32,925 bases of DNA from CAZEHS01 sp964649745 (GCA_964649745.1 CAZYQI010000034.1:1-32925), one strand, 5' to 3'. Shown: positions 24,392 through 32,016, numbered from the stretch's first letter. Numbers and translations: made by a program. The notes: generated from the sequence alone by a model not told the origin.

Positions 24392-25408
24392 TTGAAACAA
24401 CACCGCTTTCTTGAAATTGACCTCATTAAAATTATCTCCTGTCTGGCCGTTATCGCTATCCATGTCAGCGCCCGGGGCATTACGGATCCCGCTGTAACGG
24501 AGATGACACGGAATCTTTCACAGTTCATCAACGGGATCAGCTTTTTCGCCGTACCCGGTTTTATCTTTCTCAGCGGGCTGGCACTCATGCTGCGCTACAG
24601 CGGACGGCCGGTTTCATTTGTTCCTTTTGTGAAAAAACGCACGCGCAGCATCCTTATTCCCTATCTGTTCTGGAGCTTCACATACTTTCTTATCTACACC
24701 TTTGGCGGTTTTTACAATTTCGACCTCAACAATATCCTGTCGGTGATTTTCCTTGGCATGGGGGAATATCATCTGTATTTTGTGGTGATCCTGTTCCAAC
24801 TCTATCTTCTCTTTCCGCTGCTGAAGGCCGTTATTGAAGGGGTAGGCACAGTGCGGGGAGCACTGCTGGTTCTGGGGATTCATCTTGCCTATTCCGCTTA
24901 CGCCCCCTCTTTCCCTTATATGGACCGTATCTTCGTGCCGTATCTTCTGTTCTTTTGCTGCGGTATGCTATGGGGCCGTCACTATGACAAGCTGGCGGTA
25001 TGGACAGCCGATCACAGGGCCTCGATTTCCGGCAGTTATCTCTTCGTTACCGGCCTTTACCTGAATTCACGGTTCGCGCCGGAATCCCAGTTGGCACAAG
25101 CACCGCAGCTGTGGCAGATGTTCAGCCTGGCCTCTGTGTTGCTTCTTATGACAGTTGCGACCTCTTACGTGAGAAAGCTTTCAGATCCTAACCGAATTTC
25201 CGGGCTTGTCACCCTTGGAGCGGCCACCTTCTATGTCTATCTGGCCCACCCGCTGTTCATCGCAGGGTTCTACGAATTTTTCAAAGGAACCGGGTATCAG
25301 AATGTTAGTATCTTGATGCCGGTGTGCTACTTGTTTACAACAGCAGTTTCATTCTCCGGAGCATTGATTTATCTGAGATATAAGAGGTTGAACCGCACAG
25401 CATCCTGA
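24392..25408 (+). CDS. Acyltransferase 3 family membrane protein
   Basis: A multi-span membrane protein of about 338 residues with the acyltransferase-3 pattern: RFLEIDLIKIISCLAVIAIH at the N-terminus with the catalytic-type histidine in IHVSARG, then about ten hydrophobic segments and a basic loop VKKRTRSILIPYLFWS. Such proteins O-acetylate surface polysaccharides or peptidoglycan; the substrate here is unknown. The start is unusual: an ATG at 24377 has no ribosome binding site, but AAGGAG (24380-24385) lies six bases before an in-frame TTG at 24392, so TTG is the better start. It follows speB after a short gap and ends at a clear terminator. A link with polyamines is not implied. Confidence 0.85.
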   Translation: MKQHRFLEIDLIKIISCLAVIAIHVSARGITDPAVTEMTRNLSQFINGISFFAVPGFIFLSGLALMLRYSGRPVSFVPFVKKRTRSILIPYLFWSFTYFLIYTFGGFYNFDLNNILSVIFLGMGEYHLYFVVILFQLYLLFPLLKAVIEGVGTVRGALLVLGIHLAYSAYAPSFPYMDRIFVPYLLFFCCGMLWGRHYDKLAVWTADHRASISGSYLFVTGLYLNSRFAPESQLAQAPQLWQMFSLASVLLLMTVATSYVRKLSDPNRISGLVTLGAATFYVYLAHPLFIAGFYEFFKGTGYQNVSILMPVCYLFTTAVSFSGALIYLRYKRLNRTAS

Positions 25409-25440
25409 TCGCAGTTGCGCGACTCTTATTCGTCATTTAG

Positions 25441-25477
25441 ACAGGGTGTATTTGCCAACGCAGATACACCCTGTTTT
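25441..25477 (+). terminator. Terminator after the acyltransferase
   Basis: ACAGGGTGTAT (25441-25451) pairs perfectly with ATACACCCTGT (25464-25474) around a 12-base loop, followed by T residues. It closes the speE-speB-acyltransferase transcript. Confidence 0.88.
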
Positions 25478-25816
25478 CTGTTCCTTGGGTTTTGAAAAAA
25501 GCAGATATTTCTTCGTATTCACGTTACAAATCCCGCGATACCGTTAAATTATAAGGCATAGCGATCACTTTTATATTGTTAATATATTATCACACAATTC
25601 GGAAACATCGCACCTTTATCACTATTTATTCAAAATTATTGCTCTTTTTATGAAAGTCCAGTGTCGTAGCAACAGGCAATTTCGCCAGCTTACAATTATC
25701 AAATATTCAGAATATACTCAGTATTATGAACGGATTTCATCTATAAGAATCCAAATTTAACTTTGTTAGGAACTGTCGTTATCAATCCTCAGGGAGAAAA
25801 AAATCCGAATATATAA
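25478..25816. other. AT-rich non-coding gap of about 340 bases
   Basis: I see no reading frame with a ribosome binding site, no T-box, and no riboswitch I recognise. The stretch is clearly more AT-rich than its left neighbour. TTGTTAATATATTA at 25577-25590 resembles TTGTTATATTATTA at 25817-25830 (11 of 14), the second covering the permease -35; a shared protein-binding site is possible but weak. Confidence 0.5.
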
Positions 25817-25846
25817 TTGTTATATTATTAACATTCATGTTATGAT
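25817..25846 (+). promoter_or_regulatory. Promoter of the amino-acid permease
   Basis: TTGTTA (25817-25822), an 18-bp spacer and TATGAT (25841-25846) with an extended-10 TG. The leader is short, about 45 bases. Confidence 0.65.
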
Positions 25847-25896
25847 GATTTGGGTTATAACAACAAACAAAAATAGTGAGAGGAGTGAATCAATCT

Positions 25897-27255
25897 ATGT
25901 GCGCATTACGTGAAACACAAGTTGAAACACACATTGAAGCGCCCGTCGCTTCGAAGAATGGCTTAAAGAAAAGTTTAGGAGTTATTTCAGCCATTGCGAT
26001 GGTCATTGGGATGACTATCGGATCCGGAATTTTTTTCAAACCTTCCATCGTCTATCAAAATGCAGGCTCTTTTCAAATGGGAATTGCAGCTTGGATTGTT
26101 GGGGGTATTATTACGATGGCCGCCGGCCTCACCGTTGCGGAAATTGCTTCGGCCATTCCTAAAACCGGTGGACTTTTCGCCTATCTGAGAGAACTGTATG
26201 GTGAAAAGTGGGCATTCCTTTTAGGATGGGTGCAGACAATCATCTATGTTCCAGGTTCATCTGCCGCCTTGGCAGTAGTAATGGCGACCCAAGCGACTTA
26301 TTTTGTTCCCATGAGCCCCGAAATGCAAAAGGTTTTTGCAATCTTAATGATTTTTACAATTGTAGTGATCAACTGTATTTCAGCTAAGTTCGGCGGCATT
26401 GTTCAGTCTTTTTCTACCGTTGGAAAGCTGATTCCCATTTTTATTATCATCGGTTGTGGCCTTCTTTTCGGAAAGAACCCCGCATTTGCACCTCCGGTCG
26501 CCATTATTCAGGGCGCGGGTTTCGGTGCGGCAATCCTTGGAACACTGTGGGCATATGATGGATGGATTTCTGTGGGGAATATGGCCGGAGAGTTCAAACA
26601 TCCTGAAAGAGATCTTCCACGCTCCATCATCATCGGCCTTTCGGTTGTTATTACAACATATGTGCTGATCAATATCGCTATAATAAAGGTTCTTCCGATT
26701 GAAGCCATCATCGCATCACCCAAAGCCGCTTCTGATGCTGCAGTGCTGTTGTTCGGAAACGTTGGAGCTACGCTGATTTCTGCCGGAATCCTTGTTTCCA
26801 TTTATGGCGCTTTAAACGGATATCTGATGGCTGGCTCCCGTGTTCCCTATGCCATGGGGGTTGACGGTCTCCTGCCGTTGAGTCGCCTTTTCAAGAAGGT
26901 CAATAAAGCGCAGAGTCCTTATTTCGCTCTGATATTTGAGTTCGCGTTGGCTTGTATCTATGCTCTATCAGGATCCTTCAATACCCTGACGGATCTGGTC
27001 GTGTTTGTTCTCTGGATTTTCTTTGTTATGGCTGTGGCTGGCGTTTTCATTCTCAGGAAACGAACCGATCTGAAAGCATCCTACAAAGTGCCTCTCTACC
27101 CATTCATCCCGATGATTGGAATCATCGGCGGCTTGTATATCATCATTAATACGGTTATGACAAACCCACTTAACTCACTGATAGGCATTGGCATCACCCT
27201 GGTAGGGCTTCCGGTCTACTATCTTCTTTGCAAACAAAAGGCTGCAAAACTCTAG
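25897..27255 (+). CDS. APC-family amino-acid permease (SteT-like)
   Basis: A 452-residue integral membrane transporter with about twelve hydrophobic segments. The first bears the APC signature VIGMTIGSGIFFKPS (substrate-binding unwound helix), and AYDGWISVGNMAGEFKHPERDLPRSI after the sixth segment is typical of the LAT/SteT branch. Serine/threonine exchange, as in SteT of Bacillus, or uptake of another amino acid are plausible; specificity is not readable. The start is not certain: ATG at 25897 has AGAGGAG about ten bases before it, while GTG codons at 25876 and 25885 are in frame. Codon choice is more AT-ending than in speE-speB. It is monocistronic, with its own promoter and a very strong terminator. 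Confidence 0.9.
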   Translation: MCALRETQVETHIEAPVASKNGLKKSLGVISAIAMVIGMTIGSGIFFKPSIVYQNAGSFQMGIAAWIVGGIITMAAGLTVAEIASAIPKTGGLFAYLRELYGEKWAFLLGWVQTIIYVPGSSAALAVVMATQATYFVPMSPEMQKVFAILMIFTIVVINCISAKFGGIVQSFSTVGKLIPIFIIIGCGLLFGKNPAFAPPVAIIQGAGFGAAILGTLWAYDGWISVGNMAGEFKHPERDLPRSIIIGLSVVITTYVLINIAIIKVLPIEAIIASPKAASDAAVLLFGNVGATLISAGILVSIYGALNGYLMAGSRVPYAMGVDGLLPLSRLFKKVNKAQSPYFALIFEFALACIYALSGSFNTLTDLVVFVLWIFFVMAVAGVFILRKRTDLKASYKVPLYPFIPMIGIIGGLYIIINTVMTNPLNSLIGIGITLVGLPVYYLLCKQKAAKL

Positions 27256-27293
27256 AACAACGCTATATCCACTTCAAAAGAATCCTGTAAAAA

Positions 27294-27343
27294 GGGAGCG
27301 GTTCCACAATGCTTGTCATTGTGGAACCGCTCCCCTTATTTTT
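27294..27343. terminator. Very strong bidirectional terminator (18-bp perfect stem)
   Basis: 27294-27311 pairs without mismatch with 27317-27334 around the five-base loop CTTGT, with T-rich DNA to the right and A-rich DNA to the left. It serves the permease (+) and the convergent scpB (-). Confidence 0.92.
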
Positions 27344-27371
27344 AAAGGCATTTTCTATCAGTCCTGCACCC

Positions 27372-27905
27372 TTACTCTTTATCCAGTTCACTCATACTAA
27401 GCTGTTTGAAAGAATCCATAACCGGCAGGTCTTTAAGGGATCGCAGGCCGAAGGTTCGAAGGAAGCCCTCGCCGGTTACATACAGGTTGCCTTTGTTGCC
27501 CTGGCGCTCCCGGACCTCGATAAGATCCCGCTCCAGCAGAGTTTTCATCGCCTTGTCACAGCTTACTCCCCGGATGGTTTCTATCTCTCCCTTGGTTACG
27601 GGTTGCTTATAGGCCACAATGGCCAGCACCTCCACCGTGGCAGGGCTAAGGCCCTTGGACCGGGTTTGTTTACATAATTTATCTATGTAAACCGAATTGT
27701 CCCGGGCAGTGGTCATTTGAAACGCCTGGTTTAGCTCAATAATACGGACCCCGCGGTTTTCATCCTCATATTGCTTCTGAAGAGCCAACACCAGCTTACG
27801 GGTTTCCGCAATGTTAAGCTCCAGTATTTCTGAAAGCTTACGGGCTGTGACGCTTTCACCCATTACAAACAGAATCGATTCAATCACTGACAACATCTTG
27901 TCCAT
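27372..27905 (-). CDS. scpB: ScpB, segregation and condensation protein B
   Basis: ScpB is a kleisin-associated dimer that works with ScpA and SMC in chromosome compaction and segregation. The 177-residue product has the two winged-helix domains: residues about 1-80 (MLSVIESILFVMGESVTARKL ... FQMTTARDN), and about 88-160, with LSPATVEVLAIVAYKQPVTKGEIETIRGVSCDKAMKTLLERDLIE. The tail after about 165 is short. AGGTGG precedes the ATG. It overlaps the end of scpA by 26 bases, suggesting coupled translation. It ends before the strong convergent terminator at 27294. Confidence 0.96.
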   Translation of the reverse strand: MDKMLSVIESILFVMGESVTARKLSEILELNIAETRKLVLALQKQYEDENRGVRIIELNQAFQMTTARDNSVYIDKLCKQTRSKGLSPATVEVLAIVAYKQPVTKGEIETIRGVSCDKAMKTLLERDLIEVRERQGNKGNLYVTGEGFLRTFGLRSLKDLPVMDSFKQLSMSELDKE

Positions 27906-28653
27906 ATTCCACCTGCTCTATTCCTATGATTTCCGGATCTTCCAGCCGAACATCCTGCCGCACCCTTACTTTTCCGCCCCGCATCAGCTCCAGCAGTGCA
28001 AGAAAGGTAGTAATAACCTCCAGTCGGCATGTATCCTCTTCAAAAAGTTCTGAAAAAAGGAGGGCATTTGTAGAGGATATCCGTTTGCTGATCCATCCCA
28101 TTTTTTCTTCTACCGTGTATGGATCCCGGCGCATGGTCTTGAAATAGGTTTCCCGGTGAGTATCAATCCGGTCCATCTTATCCATTACCCGTTTCAAGGC
28201 CTCAAGCAGGAGGTCCGTTTCCATATTGAGATCCTTCAAAGAATGCTCCGGCCGGTCCAGAAGACTGTCCAAATCCTCGGCTTCCTTATAGTAGCGCTGT
28301 CCAAACTGACTTTCCAGATCCTGAAGGTGAAGAGCCGCCTCCTTGTAGCGGCGGTATTCCACAATCCGCTCAACCAGTTCCATACGGGGGTCTTCCCAAA
28401 GAAGCTCCGATTCCTGATCATCCTTGCCCGGAAGCAGCATCCGCGATTTAATTTCCAGCAGGGTCGCCGCCATAACCAGGAACTCACTGGCCAACTCCAG
28501 ATTCAGCGTCTCAGAGGCGTACAGCACAGCTAAATACTGCTCGGTAACCAGAGCAATCGGTATGTCGTTGATATCCAGTTCGTGTCTGTCGATAAGGTGG
28601 CACAGGAGGTCCAAAGGGCCCTCAAACTGGTCCAGCATGATATGTAACGTCAT
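27880..28653 (-). CDS. scpA: ScpA, kleisin subunit of the SMC complex
   Basis: ScpA bridges the head domains of the SMC dimer. The 257-residue product begins with the kleisin N-terminal signature LDQFEGPLDLLCHLIDRHELDINDIPIALVTEQYL, followed by LELASEFLVMAATLLEIKSRMLLPG, a charged middle and a C-terminal winged helix ending EVITTFLALLELMRGGKVRVRQ. Length and motifs are normal. The ATG at 28653 has AGGAGG eleven bases upstream, rather far, because seven T residues of a terminator-like hairpin sit between. Transcription probably begins inside that hairpin (see 28654-28697). Confidence 0.95.
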   Translation of the reverse strand: MTLHIMLDQFEGPLDLLCHLIDRHELDINDIPIALVTEQYLAVLYASETLNLELASEFLVMAATLLEIKSRMLLPGKDDQESELLWEDPRMELVERIVEYRRYKEAALHLQDLESQFGQRYYKEAEDLDSLLDRPEHSLKDLNMETDLLLEALKRVMDKMDRIDTHRETYFKTMRRDPYTVEEKMGWISKRISSTNALLFSELFEEDTCRLEVITTFLALLELMRGGKVRVRQDVRLEDPEIIGIEQVEYGQDVVSD

Positions 28654-28688
28654 AAAAAAACGAGCCTCCTGTTTTGGGATGCTCGTTT
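28654..28688 (-). terminator. Terminator-like hairpin ending at the scpA start codon
   Basis: On the minus strand AAACGAGC (28688-28681), a 15-base loop and GCTCGTTT (28665-28658) lead into a run of seven T that touches the scpA ATG. The scpA ribosome binding site AGGAGG lies at the loop/stem junction. The upstream arm immediately follows the -10 hexamer of the scpA promoter, so only transcripts coming from upstream would contain the whole stem. Confidence 0.72.
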
Positions 28689-28697
28689 ATTATACCA
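28689..28697 (-). promoter_or_regulatory. scpA promoter, extended -10
   Basis: TGGTATAAT on the minus strand (28697-28689). No consensus -35 is seen at 17 bp; TTCACA lies at 19 bp. The start would fall within the left arm of the adjoining hairpin. Confidence 0.62.
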
Positions 28698-28737
28698 GAA
28701 TTCATCCGGTTTTTGTGAAAGCATTGGAAACATGCTG

Positions 28738-28850
28738 TTAGCCACGGTTTCACACAGATCGGCACGGACGAAGAATCGGCGAAATAATTGCCAGATCCCG
28801 TGCGATATAACCCTTTCTAATTCGTGGAAATCCGTGTTATCCGTGGCTAA
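28738..28850. repeat. 113-bp foldback element with TTAGCCACGG ends
   Basis: The ends TTAGCCACGG (28738-28747) and CCGTGGCTAA (28841-28850) are a perfect 10-bp inverted repeat. The arms continue imperfectly with CACGGAT-like words spaced 9-10 bases apart. It lies between the ferritin-like gene and scpA and carries no gene with a ribosome binding site. Confidence 0.72.
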
Positions 28851-28866
28851 ATTGTATAACGCGCTT

Positions 28867-29355
28867 CTAAAACGGCGCAAACCCCTGATCCGACCACCAT
28901 TCCTGCTGTACAATGGCATATTCCCGGGCAAAGAGATCGTAATGGTTCTTTTCCCAGCCAATTAATGTATCAAACAGCTTTTTCAGCTTGGGATCATCGG
29001 AGCCATCCCGGCCTTCCTGATAGAACTTCACCGCATTGTTCTCCATTTCCATGGCAATGCCGAAAACGCTGACTGCCAGCCCGATATTCTTACACATGAG
29101 ATGATCCCAGGTGTACAGCTTTGGGGACGGCGGATCCGCCACCATAGCAAGATCGAACGCATTACCCTCCTCCATCTGGCTACTGAGCAAACTCTTCAGC
29201 CAATCGATATGGGTCAGTTCCTCGTTGGCAATGGACATCAACGCATTCCGGGTTTCTTCCGATGTTGCCTGTGACGCCGTGAGCTTATAGAACTCATAGC
29301 CTTCAATCTCATTCATGATGGCTTTCTTTATCAGTTCCAGTTCAGTGTGGTTCAT
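28867..29355 (-). CDS. Ferritin-like (rubrerythrin-type) di-iron protein
   Basis: A 162-residue four-helix-bundle protein with the ligand pattern of rubrerythrins: Glu16 (NEIEGYEF), Glu46 and His49 (NEELTHIDW), Glu103 or Glu105 (AMEMENNAV), and Glu135 and His138 (EKNHYDLF). There is no C-terminal rubredoxin domain, so it is a ferritin-like or short rubrerythrin form. In anaerobes such proteins bind iron or remove peroxide; the exact activity is unknown. The ATG at 29355 has GGAGGTG upstream; the longer frame lacks such a site. It lies between two repeat-bearing gaps, and no clear promoter was found. Confidence 0.87.
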   Translation of the reverse strand: MNHTELELIKKAIMNEIEGYEFYKLTASQATSEETRNALMSIANEELTHIDWLKSLLSSQMEEGNAFDLAMVADPPSPKLYTWDHLMCKNIGLAVSVFGIAMEMENNAVKFYQEGRDGSDDPKLKKLFDTLIGWEKNHYDLFAREYAIVQQEWWSDQGFAPF

Positions 29356-29433
29356 TGGACACCTCCATTCATTATTTCTATGAAAGATACCCAATAAGCA
29401 CTGCTGATAAACTAAAACCTAAGGCAACTGCTA

Positions 29434-29466
29434 TTTGCCACAGACAACACGGATTTTCACGGATTA
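29434..29466. repeat. Short single-arm copy of the CACGGAT repeat
   Basis: Begins TTTGCCACAG and continues with two CACGGATT words ten bases apart. It matches one arm of the foldback at 28738-28850 but lacks the second arm. Confidence 0.62.
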
Positions 29467-29500
29467 CTGAAGTCATTTTATTTAAAATTGCGGTGCTTCA

Positions 29501-30382
29501 TTAATGGTCACCACTCACCATCTCTAAATTGTCAAGAATCCTGCCGACGTGGTAGTTATAGACCACGTCCAGTTCCGAACCGCTGCAGCCATTTCCTGAA
29601 GACACGGCATATCCCAGCTGATTCAGTCGATTGACATTGGCTGCATTCATCCGGATTTCACCCGAAAGTCGGAGCAGCATCTTCATATGGGCATAGACTT
29701 CCCTATAGGTCACCAGTCTGTCCATAACCTGCTGAACATCCAGAGCATGCTTCCTTCCAGGCCTGAAGTCCTCCGTATGAAGCCCCAAAAGGTTTTCCAT
29801 ACCCACAATGGTCTGGAGCAGGTCATCAAAATCAACGGAATCCCCTGTGCAGAATATCTTTCTTGCCGCCTCCTTCAGTTTGCCTGAAAGAACAACCTCT
29901 CCGTCAAGCAGTCTGCGGGCGGTATCGTTGGGAAACAACAGATAGTTCACCGCAAGGGCCACTGCGATTCCCAGCAAGGTATCCAGAATTCGGTTCATAC
30001 TGTATAGCCACGGATGCTCTCCCGCAGGATTCAGCATCACCGCCAGAAATACGATGGCGGCGATGGCAGCCGAGTTGGTCCATCCCATCGTGGTACAGAC
30101 ATAGATGATCAGCATGGCTCCCAAGCCGCACAGATAAGGATTACCGGGGAAAATAAGAAAGAAAAGCACCCCGACAACGGCACCCAGCAAGGTTCCGAAC
30201 ACACGGTTGCGACCGGCTATAAAGCTGCTGGTGATGGTGGTGTCCATGGCCAGTAGCGCCGCTATGCCTGCAAAAAGCGGGTATTCCCGGTGCAACAGCT
30301 GTGAGATCAATATGCATAAGGCCACCGCCACGGCAGTTTTGACATAGCGCATACCGATCCGAAGCTTAAAGAATTCACGCAT
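29501..30382 (-). CDS. FUSC / aromatic acid exporter family membrane protein
   Basis: A 293-residue protein with a hydrophobic N-terminal half of about five to six spans (GMRYVKTAVAVALCILIS through ILDTLLGIAVALAVNYLLFP) and a soluble helical C-terminal half. The layout and the phrases AGIAALLAMD, GRNRVFGTLLGAVVG and RILDTLLGIAVAL fit the ArAE/YqjA-type FUSC family. These are proposed exporters of aromatic or other organic acids, but the substrate is not known. ATG at 30382 has GGAGGTG upstream; the longer reading frame runs into the repeat at 30441-30543 and is not coding. No partner membrane-fusion gene is visible. Confidence 0.87.
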   Translation of the reverse strand: MREFFKLRIGMRYVKTAVAVALCILISQLLHREYPLFAGIAALLAMDTTITSSFIAGRNRVFGTLLGAVVGVLFFLIFPGNPYLCGLGAMLIIYVCTTMGWTNSAAIAAIVFLAVMLNPAGEHPWLYSMNRILDTLLGIAVALAVNYLLFPNDTARRLLDGEVVLSGKLKEAARKIFCTGDSVDFDDLLQTIVGMENLLGLHTEDFRPGRKHALDVQQVMDRLVTYREVYAHMKMLLRLSGEIRMNAANVNRLNQLGYAVSSGNGCSGSELDVVYNYHVGRILDNLEMVSGDH

Positions 30383-30440
30383 TATCGGCACCTCCTTACG
30401 GATACGTTGCCTAATAAAGTACCAAGCCATTAAGACCCTT

Positions 30441-30543
30441 AGCCGCAGATGAAGGACGTATGAAGGACGATGGGTTTCATCATAAAAAATACATCCGCTT
30501 TCATCGGTCTTCATCGGGTTTCATCGATTTTCATCCGTGGCAA
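30441..30543. repeat. Foldback element of 10-bp phased CATC/GATG repeats
   Basis: Five consecutive decamers at 30491-30540 each carry CATC at positions 2-5, exactly one helical turn apart. The left part (30442-30473) holds GATGAAGGAC-type words that pair with them in inverted orientation. The ends are GCCGCAGAT and ATCCGTGGC, related to the repeats at 28738 and 29434. The element fills the gap between pdp and the FUSC gene. Confidence 0.72.
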
Positions 30544-30562
30544 AGGGTTTATCACCATTCTT

Positions 30563-31900
30563 TTAAAGTGTGGAATCAAAAATCTCCATGCCTTTTGCAG
30601 TCACCACGGCTTTAATGATCGGCGACGGAACAACGGGTTCTTTGGAATAGCGGTATGCGCTTTTAAAACGTTTTTCCGCTTCATCCAGTTTTTCTGCTTT
30701 GTTGGTGTGGAACACTGCCAGCACATCTCCAACCGCTACGGCATCTCCCACCTTCTTACGGAGCATGATGCCCGCAGAAAGATCAATGATGCTGTGAAGG
30801 TCCTCACGACCGGCACCCAGCATCATGGCGCTGATGCCCACCTCATCAGACTGGATGTGTTCCACATACCCGGCAGTATCCGCAAGAACTTCCTTTTGGA
30901 TGGATGCCGTGGGCAACTTTTCAGGATTCCGTACTTGGTTTTCGTCGCCTCCCTGGGCGGTGATGAACTCCACAAACTTCTCGTAAGCCGCGCCGCTTTC
31001 CAGGGCATGCTCCACCATTTGGCGGGCACCCTCCAGGGTGTCGGAGCCCTTGCCCAGCCATACCATATACGCTCCAAGACCAAGGCTCAGCTCTGTCAGG
31101 TCTTTCGGTCCATTGCCCAGCAGGGTGTTGATGGCCTCCTTCACTTCCAGGGCATTCCCCACGGCGAAGCCCAAGGGCTCCTCCATGGAGGTGATCACCG
31201 CCACGGTATCCCGTTTCATATGGTCCCCGATCTCCACCATCTGCTTCGCCAGCTCAGAGGCGTCGGCAAAGGTACGCATAAAGGCGCCGCTGCCCACCTT
31301 CACATCCAGAACGATGGCATCGCTGCCCGCCGCCAGTTTCTTGCTCATAACGCTGCTGGCAATCAGGGGAATGCTGTGCACCGTGGCGGTTACATCCCGC
31401 AAGGCGTATATCTTCTTGTCCGCCGGGGCAATGTTCTTGCTTTGGCCAATCACCGCAATCTTTTTATCATTAACGTTCCGGATGAACTCTTCTGTTGTAA
31501 GCTCCGTGTGAAAGCCAGTGACCGATTCCAGCTTGTCGATGGTTCCGCCGGTATGCCCAAGGCCCCGGCCGCTCATCTTGGCAACCGGTATACCACAAGC
31601 AGCAACCAATGGGGCCAGTACCAGGGTTGTGGTGTCGCCCACCCCGCCGGTGCTGTGCTTGTCCACCTTAACCCCTTTAATCGCCTTCAGGTCAATCACA
31701 TCGCCGGAAAGCATCATGGCGTGGGTAAGGTCACCGGTTTCACGTTTGTTAAGGCCCTTGAGGAATATAGCCATCAGAAGGGCTGCCGCCTGATAGTCCG
31801 GTACAGAGCCATCCGTATAACCGGATATGAAGAACTGAAGCTCTTCCTGTGACAGCTCGCCGCCATCACGTTTCTTTTGTATCACATCATACATGCGCAT
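30563..31900 (-). CDS. pdp: Pyrimidine-nucleoside phosphorylase
   Basis: The enzyme splits uridine, thymidine or deoxyuridine with phosphate to the base and (deoxy)ribose-1-phosphate. The 445-residue product has the phosphate and substrate motifs VDKHSTGGVGDTTTL (about 79-93) and the family signature SGRGLGHTGGTIDKLES (about 110-126), then the C-terminal alpha/beta domain. The specificity pattern matches broad-range Pdp of Gram-positive bacteria more than DeoA. ATG at 31900 is preceded by AAAGGA; a second ATG two codons later is possible. It follows punA across a structured gap of about 115 bases, the common nucleoside-salvage pairing. Confidence 0.95.
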   Translation of the reverse strand: MRMYDVIQKKRDGGELSQEELQFFISGYTDGSVPDYQAAALLMAIFLKGLNKRETGDLTHAMMLSGDVIDLKAIKGVKVDKHSTGGVGDTTTLVLAPLVAACGIPVAKMSGRGLGHTGGTIDKLESVTGFHTELTTEEFIRNVNDKKIAVIGQSKNIAPADKKIYALRDVTATVHSIPLIASSVMSKKLAAGSDAIVLDVKVGSGAFMRTFADASELAKQMVEIGDHMKRDTVAVITSMEEPLGFAVGNALEVKEAINTLLGNGPKDLTELSLGLGAYMVWLGKGSDTLEGARQMVEHALESGAAYEKFVEFITAQGGDENQVRNPEKLPTASIQKEVLADTAGYVEHIQSDEVGISAMMLGAGREDLHSIIDLSAGIMLRKKVGDAVAVGDVLAVFHTNKAEKLDEAEKRFKSAYRYSKEPVVPSPIIKAVVTAKGMEIFDSTL

Positions 31901-31939
31901 AGGGGTTGTCCTTTCGAAATAAATGTTTTTCTGCTTCAT

Positions 31940-32009
31940 CTCCCTCCGAGAGGGGGATGTCAACCGCTTTATCCCCCTCTGGAGGGGGACGTCACAAAGT
32001 GACAGGGAG
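31940..32009. repeat. Structured GC-rich intergenic element between punA and pdp
   Basis: CTCC-g-AGAGGGGGAT (31944-31958) pairs with ATCCCCCTCTGGAG (31971-31984), a 14-bp stem with one bulge. GTCAC-AAA-GTGAC follows at 31991-32003, and CTCCCT / AGGGAG can close the whole unit. No T-run follows, so it is not a simple terminator. It looks like a mobile intergenic repeat or an RNA processing site. Confidence 0.62.
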
Positions 32010-32016
32010 AGTGCTT

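Noticed and set aside
25478..25896. T-box or other riboswitch before the permease
   Set aside because: No GGGTGGNACC-type antiterminator, no terminator hairpin between promoter and start, and a predicted leader of only about 45 bases.
28650..28961. A 103-codon minus-strand frame across the gap between the ferritin-like gene and scpA
   Set aside because: It consists largely of the foldback repeat plus the end of the ferritin-like gene in another frame, and has no usable start site.
30383..30514. N-terminal extension of the FUSC protein
   Set aside because: The extension is translated repeat DNA; GGAGGTG before the ATG at 30382 marks the true start.
28738..30543. CRISPR array
   Set aside because: The repeated words are about 10 bases, directly adjacent and inverted, without 25-40-base repeats and unique spacers, and no cas genes are present.
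30470..31852. A 460-codon plus-strand frame opposite pdp
   Set aside because: It begins within the phased repeat and runs antisense to a complete pyrimidine-nucleoside phosphorylase, with no ribosome binding site.
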